A DNA stretch of 9,936 nucleotides, taken from the NCBI GenBank assembly GCA_905210085.1, contig CAJLVJ010000059.1, positions 1 to 9,936 of the forward strand, in the 5' to 3' direction. The translations under genes were made by a program, and so were the position numbers. This DNA comes from an uncultured Collinsella sp. (lineage in GTDB: Bacteria > Actinomycetota > Coriobacteriia > Coriobacteriales > Coriobacteriaceae). Of this stretch, positions 5,751 to 9,936 are shown piece by piece; position 1 is the first letter of the stretch; the number at the start of each line of letters is the position of its first letter. The notes below the pieces were generated by a model. It saw only the letters and a list, made by a program, of their open reading frames with translations. It was not told the origin of the DNA and did no database searches.

Positions 5751-6458
5751 TTACTCAGCCAGGAAGTCACGCTGGACAGCGGGATCGACCTTGACGCCAG
5801 GGCCCATGGTGGAAGACACGGAGATGGACTTGACGTACTTGCCCTTAGCAGAAGAGGGCTTGACGCGCAGGATCTCGGTGTACAGCGCAGCGTAGTTCTC
5901 GACGAGCTGCTGCTCAGAGAAGGACTTCTTGCCCAGGGGCACGTGGCAGATGCCGTAACGGTCGGCGCGGTACTCAACGCGGCCGGCCTTGAGCTCGGAG
6001 ACCATCTTGGCGACGTCCATGGTCACGGTGCCGAGCTTGGGGTTCGGCATGAGGCCACGGGGACCAAGGATCTTACCGATGCGGCCAACCTTGGCCATCA
6101 TGTTCGGCGTAGCGATAGCGGCGTCGAAGTTGATCTCGCCCTTCTGGATCTGGGCGACGAGCTCGTCGGAACCGATGATGTCGGCGCAGGCAGCCTCGGC
6201 CTCGCGAGCCTTCTCGCCCTCGGCGAAGACGGCAACACGAACGGTCTTGCCGGTGCCGTGGGGCAGGGAGATGGAACCACGGATGTTCTGGTCAGCCTTA
6301 CGAGTATCGATGCCCAGACGGAAGTGGGCCTCGACGGTCTCGTCGAACTTGGCGGTGTCGAGCTCCTTGATGAGCTTGGCAGCCTGAAGGGGGGTGTAGA
6401 GCGTGGCGCGGTCGATCTTCTCGGCAGCGGCGTTATAGCTCTTACCATGCTTAGCCAT
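5751..6458 (-). CDS. rplA: 50S ribosomal protein L1
   Basis: L1 forms the mobile L1 stalk on the 23S rRNA near the E site and helps release deacylated tRNA; in many bacteria it also represses translation of its own L11-L1 mRNA. The 235-residue product has the family signature ATPNMMAKVGRIGKILGPRG (116-135), continuing LMPNPKLGTVT, and a typical length. The usual ATPDMM reads ATPNMM here. The start is the ATG at 6458: AGGAGGT (6472-6466) lies 7 nt away, whereas the in-frame ATG at 6464 is 1 nt from that site. It follows rplK by 117 nt containing a strong hairpin, and a terminator follows its stop. Confidence 0.97.
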   Translation of the reverse strand: MAKHGKSYNAAAEKIDRATLYTPLQAAKLIKELDTAKFDETVEAHFRLGIDTRKADQNIRGSISLPHGTGKTVRVAVFAEGEKAREAEAACADIIGSDELVAQIQKGEINFDAAIATPNMMAKVGRIGKILGPRGLMPNPKLGTVTMDVAKMVSELKAGRVEYRADRYGICHVPLGKKSFSEQQLVENYAALYTEILRVKPSSAKGKYVKSISVSSTMGPGVKVDPAVQRDFLAE

Positions 6459-6531
6459 GTGCATTACCTCCTGTGGTTAAACGGGCGTGAGCCCTCCCAC
6501 ATCGTATCGTGTGCCCTATTGCACACATATA

Positions 6532-6557
6532 ACGGGCGCCCCGGTCGGGGCACCCGT
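6532..6557 (-). promoter_or_regulatory. Hairpin between rplK and rplA
   Basis: On the minus-strand RNA, ACGGGUGCCCC pairs with GGGGCGCCCGU through 11 bp, including one U-G wobble, over a GACC loop. On the plus strand the same position is a C-A mismatch, so the structure favours the transcribed strand. It starts 18 nt after the rplK stop. No T tract follows (GTTATATGTG), so a partial terminator, mRNA stabiliser or regulatory element is more likely than a full terminator. A second 6-bp hairpin (6509-6514 with 6521-6526) and a GGGC/GCCC stem (6483-6494) lie between it and the rplA ribosome binding site. Confidence 0.5.
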
Positions 6558-6575
6558 CATTACCTAAAGAAATCG

Positions 6576-7004
6576 CTACTCAGCGATGGTGACGCCCATG
6601 GAGCGGGCGGTACCGGCGATGATCTTCTTGGCGGCGTCAATGTCGTTGGCATTGAGGTCCGGCATCTTGATCTCGGCGATCTTGGTGAGCTGCTCCTGGG
6701 AGAGCTGACCAACCTTGTCGGCCTGCGGCTTAGCGGAACCAGACTTGAGGTTCAGCTCCTTCTTGATGAGGTGAGCCGCCGGCGGGGTCTTGGTGATGAA
6801 GGAGAAGGACTTGTCCTCGTAGACAGAAATCTCAACGGGGATGATGTCGCCCTTCTTGTCCTGCGTCTCGGCGTTAAAGGCCTGGCAGAACTGCATGATG
6901 TTCACGCCAGCAGCGCCCAGGGCGGGGCCGACGGGAGGAGCGGGGTTAGCGGCACCAGCAGGAATCTGGAGCTTAATGACGTTGGCAACCTTCTTCTCAG
7001 CCAT
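6576..7004 (-). CDS. rplK: 50S ribosomal protein L11
   Basis: L11 binds the GTPase-associated region of 23S rRNA at the base of the stalk and is needed for factor-dependent GTP hydrolysis and for stringent-response sensing by RelA. The 142-residue product has the proline-rich N-terminal segment PAPPVGPALGAAGVNIMQFC (21-40) that borders the thiostrepton site, and the rRNA-binding C-terminal domain with NANDIDAAKKIIAGTARSMG (118-137). The ATG at 7004 is preceded by AAAGGA (7016-7011) at 6 nt. The in-frame ATG at 7010 directly abuts that site and is less likely. It is 120 nt downstream of nusG. Confidence 0.97.
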   Translation of the reverse strand: MAEKKVANVIKLQIPAGAANPAPPVGPALGAAGVNIMQFCQAFNAETQDKKGDIIPVEISVYEDKSFSFITKTPPAAHLIKKELNLKSGSAKPQADKVGQLSQEQLTKIAEIKMPDLNANDIDAAKKIIAGTARSMGVTIAE

Positions 7005-7124
7005 GGTCATTCCTTTCGAATCACGAGTGTGAAGTACTTGCTATATCGTAAGCACGCACGTGTTAGAAGCACTCCTGAGATGAGCAGTCACAGAAGAAGC
7101 ACGCTCGCGCGAACGGACGAAAAC

Positions 7125-7661
7125 TTAAGCGATGACAGCGACCTGGTTTAAGTCGAGCTCGACCGGCGTCTCGCGGCCAAAGATCATCAGCGTGACCTTG
7201 AGCTTGCCAGCCTCGGTGTTAACCTCGGAGACCTTGCCATCAAAATCGGTAAGCGGGCCATCGGTGACGCGGACGGACGTGCCGACCTCAATATCAACCG
7301 AGGTGCGCTTGGGCGAATCGCCCTTACCGGGACGACGAGTCATCTTGTTGTACTCGTCGCGGGAAAGCGGAGCGGGCTTACCGTTGCCGCCCAGGAAACC
7401 GGTGACGCCAGGCGTGTTACGAACACACGTCCAAGCATCGTCATCCATCTCCATGCGGACCAGGACATAACCCGGGAAGATCTTGGAATCCTTGGTCTCA
7501 CGCTTGCCACCCTCTTTAATCTCGGTGACACGCTCCATAGGAATCTCGATATCAAAGATACGGTCCTGCATGCCCATAGTCTCGATGCGATGCTCGAGAT
7601 CGGACTTAACACGGTTCTCGTATCCAGAGTAAGTGTGAACGACGTACCAACGCTTAGACAT
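7125..7661 (-). CDS. nusG: Transcription termination/antitermination factor NusG
   Basis: NusG binds the RNA polymerase clamp to modulate elongation and pausing, and couples polymerase to Rho or to the ribosome (S10). The 178-residue protein has the NGN domain (about 4-110: RWYVVHTYSGYENRV at 4-18, then IFPGYVLVRM at 61-70, and TPGVTGFLGG). A basic linker follows (about 109-120), then the KOW domain (about 126-175, with VRVTDGPLTDFDGKVSEVN). The ATG at 7661 lies 3 nt after the secE stop, and its ribosome binding site GAGGGGC (7674-7668) is inside the secE 3' end, so the two are tightly coupled. It lacks the long acidic N-terminal extension seen in Streptomyces-type NusG. Confidence 0.97.
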   Translation of the reverse strand: MSKRWYVVHTYSGYENRVKSDLEHRIETMGMQDRIFDIEIPMERVTEIKEGGKRETKDSKIFPGYVLVRMEMDDDAWTCVRNTPGVTGFLGGNGKPAPLSRDEYNKMTRRPGKGDSPKRTSVDIEVGTSVRVTDGPLTDFDGKVSEVNTEAGKLKVTLMIFGRETPVELDLNQVAVIA

Positions 7662-7664
7662 GGT

Positions 7665-8003
7665 TTAGCCCCTCAATCCAGAGAACAGAGCAAGAGCCTC
7701 GCCAAAGCCAGCATCGAGCAGAGCGATGACGACGCCGACGACGATCAGAGAAGCGCAAACGACGACCGAGTAGTTCACGAGCTCCTTCTTATCGGGCCAC
7801 GTGACACGCTTCATTTCGGATTTGACCGAAGCGAAATACTTCTTGGTGCGGGCGAAGAAACCAGGCTTCTCGTTCTTCTTGGACTTCGCAGCCTTCTCGT
7901 TCTTCTTGGCAACGGCCTTCTTGGCCTCAACCTTGGAGTTGGCGGCAGCGTTGTTGGCAGGCGCCTGCTGCTGAGCCTTCTTCTTGTTCTTCTTGTTGGC
8001 CAT
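7665..8003 (-). CDS. secE: Preprotein translocase subunit SecE with Lys/Ala/Asn-rich N-terminal extension
   Basis: SecE clamps the SecY channel in the cytoplasmic membrane and is essential for protein export. The conserved part is at the C-terminal end of the 112 residues: amphipathic helix FFARTKKYFASVKSEMKRVT (49-68), the W-P motif (69-70), and a single membrane helix (about 79-97). Residues 1-47 are a low-complexity tail rich in lysine, alanine and asparagine. This makes the protein nearly twice as long as minimal Gram-positive SecE; similar basic extensions occur in other actinobacteria. GGAGGT (8016-8011) lies 7 nt from the ATG. A tRNA-Trp gene lies upstream and nusG follows after 3 nt. 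Confidence 0.95.
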   Translation of the reverse strand: MANKKNKKKAQQQAPANNAAANSKVEAKKAVAKKNEKAAKSKKNEKPGFFARTKKYFASVKSEMKRVTWPDKKELVNYSVVVCASLIVVGVVIALLDAGFGEALALFSGLRG

Positions 8004-8042
8004 TTGGGTTACCTCCGCGCAATGCGCTTATACATGAGTAAA

Positions 8043-8070
8043 CCGTAAGCCCCCAATTGGGAGCTTACGG
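8043..8070 (-). terminator. Hairpin between tRNA-Trp and secE, possible partial terminator
   Basis: On the minus strand CCGTAAGCTCCC pairs with GGGGGCTTACGG (12 bp with one U-G wobble; C-A on the plus strand) over an AATT loop. It is followed by TTTACTC. It begins 9 nt past the tRNA CCA end. The short T tract suggests partial termination, or a processing and stability structure separating the tRNA from the secE message. Confidence 0.5.
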
Positions 8071-8079
8071 AATAATGAC

Positions 8080-8155
8080 TGGCACGCCAGGAAGGACTCG
8101 AACCCTCAACACTCGGTTTTGGAGACCGATGCTCTACCAATTGAACTACTGGCGT
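8080..8155 (-). tRNA. tRNA-Trp (anticodon CCA), CCA end encoded
   Basis: The minus strand folds into a complete cloverleaf. The acceptor stem is ACGCCAG / CTGGCGT with discriminator G and an encoded CCA (8082-8080). The D arm contains AGTTCAATTGGTAGAGCA, and the anticodon stem is TCGGT / ACCGA with loop CTCCAAA, placing anticodon CCA at 8122-8120. The T arm carries GGTTCGAGTCC. It lies between rpmG and secE on the same strand, a common bacterial arrangement, and is probably cut from a shared transcript. Confidence 0.97.
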
Positions 8156-8168
8156 ATGTGACTAGAGA

Positions 8169-8318
8169 CTAGCGAGTCTCTTTGTGCAGCGTGTGGTGAC
8201 GGCACCAGGGGCAATACTTCTTGATCTCCATACGATCAGGCATGGTCGACTTGTTCTTGGTGGTCGTATAGTTGCGGCGCTTGCACTCAGTGCACGCAAG
8301 AGTAACTAGAGTACGCAT
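8169..8318 (-). CDS. rpmG: 50S ribosomal protein L33, zinc-binding form
   Basis: A 49-residue reading frame, MRTLVTLACTECKRRNY..., is a clear L33, a small 23S rRNA-binding protein near the E site. It has both CxxC pairs (C9/C12 and C36/C39), so it is the zinc-binding C+ form rather than the zinc-independent paralogue that Zur often controls. An AGGA lies close to the ATG and AAAGG a little further upstream, so initiation looks ordinary but not strong. It is the first gene after a strong promoter and is followed after 13 nt by tRNA-Trp. Confidence 0.95.
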   Translation of the reverse strand: MRTLVTLACTECKRRNYTTTKNKSTMPDRMEIKKYCPWCRHHTLHKETR

Positions 8319-8363
8319 GTATCCTGAACCTTTCATTTCCGCCCCGTACGGGCACGAGTTGAT

Positions 8364-8393
8364 ACTTTATCAGCTCTACGTAAGTGCTGTCAA
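8364..8393 (-). promoter_or_regulatory. Sigma-70-type promoter for the rpmG-tRNA-Trp-secE-nusG unit
   Basis: On the minus strand, a consensus TTGACA (8393-8388) is followed after 18 nt by TAAAGT (8369-8364), giving a start near 8357 and a leader of about 40 nt to rpmG. The leader holds a CCCGTACGGG palindrome (8343-8352). No other equally good promoter is visible before rplA, so it may drive the whole run to the terminator at 5677. Between this promoter and the tuf terminator (8394-8538) I see no gene. Confidence 0.75.
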
Positions 8394-8538
8394 CGAAAAC
8401 CTCGAATCAATTGGTTCTCGGTGAACCCATTCATATTTGGAACACATCAATGGAGCCAACGAGATCTAATCGACGGTGCACCCAGGACCATAATCGATCC
8501 TCTCGACACCAGCAACGGCTCAATATCCATTGCAGAAA

Positions 8539-8570
8539 AGAACCCGGCACCCATATAAGTGCCGGGTTCT
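8539..8570 (-). terminator. Terminator of tuf
   Basis: A perfect 12-bp stem AGAACCCGGCAC / GTGCCGGGTTCT (8539-8550 with 8559-8570) over an 8-nt loop. On the minus strand it is followed by TTTCTGC, giving a U-rich tail. It begins 27 nt past the tuf stop codon and separates tuf from the rpmG promoter. Confidence 0.85.
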
Positions 8571-8597
8571 CTAAGTCAGCTATATCAAAGAGCTAAT

Positions 8598-9788
8598 TTA
8601 CTCAATGATCGTGGAGACGATGCCCGAACCGACGGTGTGGCCACCCTCGCGGATAGCGAAGCGCAGGCCCTCCTCCATGGCGATCGGGTGGATGAGGTCG
8701 CCCTCGATGGTGATGTGGTCACCAGGCATAGCCATCTCGGTGCCCTCGGGGAGCTTGACCGTACCGGTAACGTCGGTGGTACGGAAGTAGAACTGAGGAC
8801 GATAACCATCGAAGAACGGGGTGTGACGGCCGCCCTCCTCCTTGGTCAGAACGTAGATCTCGCCGGTGAACTTGGTGTGCGGGGTAACCGAACCGGGCTT
8901 GCAGAGAACCTGGCCGCGCTCGATGTCCTCGCGCTTGATGCCGCGGAGCAGCAGACCGACGTTGTCGCCAGCCTCGCAGAAGTCCATGGACTTACGGAAC
9001 ATCTCGATACCGGTAACGACGGTGTTCTGGGTATCCTTGATGCCGACGATCTCGACGGGCTCGTTGAGCTTGAGCTCACCGCGCTCGACACGGCCGGTAG
9101 CAACGGTACCACGGCCGGAGATGGTCATAACGTCCTCAACGGCCATCAGGAAGGGAAGGTCGTTGTTACGAGCAGGCGTCGGGATGTACTCGTCGACGGC
9201 CTTCATGAGCTCGCGAATGGCGTCCATCCACTTGGCGTCGCCCTCGAGAGCGCCCAGAGCGGAACCACGGATGACGGGGATGTCGTCGCCGGGGAAATCG
9301 TACTCGGAGAGGAGCTCACGGGTCTCCATCTCGACGAGGTCGATGAGCTCGTCATCGTCAACCATGTCGCACTTGTTCAGGAAGACGACGATGTAGGGAA
9401 CGCCGACCTGACGGGCGAGCAGGATGTGCTCGCGGGTCTGAGCCATGGGGCCGTCGGTAGCGGCGATGACCAGGATAGCGCCGTCCATCTGAGCAGCACC
9501 GGAGATCATGTTCTTGACGTAGTCAGCGTGGCCCGGGCAGTCAACGTGAGCGTAGTGACGGGCAGCAGTCTCGTACTCGACGTGGGAGACGGAAATCGTA
9601 ATGCCGCGCTCGCGCTCCTCGGGAGCCTTGTCGATGTTCTCGAACGCAGTGAAGTCAGCCTTGCAGCCCTCGGTCTCGGAGAGAACCTTGGTGATGGCAG
9701 CGGTCAGCGTGGTCTTGCCGTGGTCGACGTGACCAATGGTGCCGATGTTAACATGCGGCTTAGTGCGCTCAAACTTCTCTTTGGCCAT
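8598..9788 (-). CDS. tuf: Elongation factor Tu
   Basis: EF-Tu carries aminoacyl-tRNA to the ribosomal A site and hydrolyses GTP on codon recognition. The 396-residue product is full length. G1 is GHVDHGKT (19-26), then the switch-I segment ends in RGITI, G3 is DCPGH, G4 is NKCD and G5 is SAL. Domain 2 (TISGRGTVATGRVERG) and domain 3, ending GGHTVGSGIVSTIIE, follow. AGGAGGG (9799-9793) precedes the ATG at 9788. Codon use is strongly biased, as expected for one of the most highly expressed genes. Neither rpsL-rpsG nor fusA is adjacent; the upstream neighbour is a tRNA gene. Confidence 0.98.
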   Translation of the reverse strand: MAKEKFERTKPHVNIGTIGHVDHGKTTLTAAITKVLSETEGCKADFTAFENIDKAPEERERGITISVSHVEYETAARHYAHVDCPGHADYVKNMISGAAQMDGAILVIAATDGPMAQTREHILLARQVGVPYIVVFLNKCDMVDDDELIDLVEMETRELLSEYDFPGDDIPVIRGSALGALEGDAKWMDAIRELMKAVDEYIPTPARNNDLPFLMAVEDVMTISGRGTVATGRVERGELKLNEPVEIVGIKDTQNTVVTGIEMFRKSMDFCEAGDNVGLLLRGIKREDIERGQVLCKPGSVTPHTKFTGEIYVLTKEEGGRHTPFFDGYRPQFYFRTTDVTGTVKLPEGTEMAMPGDHITIEGDLIHPIAMEEGLRFAIREGGHTVGSGIVSTIIE

Positions 9789-9831
9789 AAAGCCCTCCTC
9801 TTAACAGGTCGTCCCCGGACGGGACTTTGCC

Positions 9832-9840
9832 TTTATACCA
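9832..9840 (-). promoter_or_regulatory. Possible extended -10 promoter of tuf
   Basis: TGGTATAAA on the minus strand (9840-9832) fits an extended -10 (TGn plus TATAAA). It would start the tuf RNA near 9825, about 37 nt before the ATG. No good -35 is present at the usual distance, where the sequence is occupied by the stem-loop at 9843-9873. The short leader can form a GTCCC/GGGAC hairpin (9811-9825). Confidence 0.4.
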
Positions 9841-9842
9841 TA

Positions 9843-9873
9843 GTGGCTTCTCAACATACTATTGAGAAGCCAC
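9843..9873 (-). other. Stem-loop between tRNA-Met and tuf
   Basis: A perfect 12-bp inverted repeat GTGGCTTCTCAA / TTGAGAAGCCAC (9843-9854 with 9862-9873) over a 7-nt loop. It lies 11 nt past the tRNA CCA end and just upstream of the tuf -10 candidate. Neither strand has a T tract after it, so it is not a standard terminator. It could be a tRNA 3'-processing or operator-like structure. Confidence 0.6.
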
Positions 9874-9884
9874 CGTGTTACCTA

Positions 9885-9936
9885 TGGTAGCGGTGACTGG
9901 ATTCGAACCAGTGACGCCACGGGTATGAACCGTGTG
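9885..9936 (-). tRNA. tRNA-Met (CAU), 3' part only
   Basis: The window edge cuts this gene within the 5' side of the anticodon arm. Visible on the minus strand are anticodon stem CACGG / CCGTG with loop TTCATAC (anticodon CAT at 9927-9925), a 5-nt variable loop, the T arm ACTGG-TTCGAAT-CCAGT, the 3' acceptor strand CACCGCT with discriminator A, and an encoded CCA (9887-9885). The anticodon stem lacks the three consecutive G-C pairs of initiator tRNA. Elongator tRNA-Met is therefore likely, though tRNA-Ile with a modified CAU anticodon is not excluded. Confidence 0.88.

Noticed and set aside
7005..7124. TTCTAA, 17 nt, TATAGC promoter-like pair in the nusG-rplK gap
   Set aside because: Both hexamers match the consensus poorly. 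An internal promoter for rplK-rplA is possible but not supported by the sequence alone.
5943..7151. 402-codon plus-strand open frame opposite rplA and rplK
   Set aside because: It is antisense to two clear ribosomal protein genes and runs through their spacer; its composition is that of a mirrored coding strand.
8384..8596. 70-codon plus-strand frame in the tuf-rpmG spacer
   Set aside because: It starts inside the promoter region, runs through the tuf terminator stem, has no ribosome binding site and no recognisable features.
8559..9890. 443-codon plus-strand open frame opposite tuf
   Set aside because: It is antisense to an intact EF-Tu gene; strong codon bias on the real strand removes stops from the complement. 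The translation is a low-complexity L/V/D/G mix with no domain.

Overview
The window reads as chromosomal DNA of a high-GC Gram-positive gut actinobacterium, most likely Coriobacteriia and probably Collinsella. The reasons are GC-rich third codon positions, strong AGGAGG-type ribosome binding sites, a tuf / rpmG-tRNA(Trp)-secE-nusG-rplK-rplA gene order, CCA-encoding tRNA genes, and three copies of a short palindromic repeat with a GGGGACAGGCACC core. The last point is my recollection of these genomes; no search was run.

The window has two convergent halves. The plus-strand half (1-5463) holds three units. First is the end of an ABC importer operon of the TrpXYZ/COG4120 type: a permease and an ATPase overlapping by 8 nt. 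Next, after a palindromic repeat and the stump of a signal-peptide-like gene ending at a terminator, comes a small MscS-type mechanosensitive channel. Last, after a second repeat copy, is a translationally coupled pair: a 638-residue signal-less protein joining a ParB/sulfiredoxin-like N-terminal part to a BMP (PnrA-like) ligand-binding domain, and a metallophosphoesterase whose ATG overlaps the upstream stop. This pair is the best candidate for an undescribed system: a cytosolic ligand-sensing protein made with a metal-dependent phosphoesterase.

The convergence zone (5464-5750) has no gene. It holds an imperfect palindrome of about 115 nt, repeat copy 3 in inverted orientation, and a bidirectional terminator. 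In the palindrome, all five pyrimidine-purine mismatches become G-U wobbles only on the minus strand, which suggests a minus-strand RNA structure.

The minus-strand half (5751-9936) is core translation and transcription machinery. In transcription order: the 3' part of a tRNA-Met(CAU) gene, a stem-loop, tuf with its terminator, a strong promoter, rpmG (L33), tRNA-Trp(CCA), a hairpin, secE, nusG, rplK (L11), a hairpin, and rplA (L1). These genes supply elongation factor Tu, ribosomal proteins, the translocase subunit SecE and the elongation regulator NusG, as expected for a fast-growth cluster.
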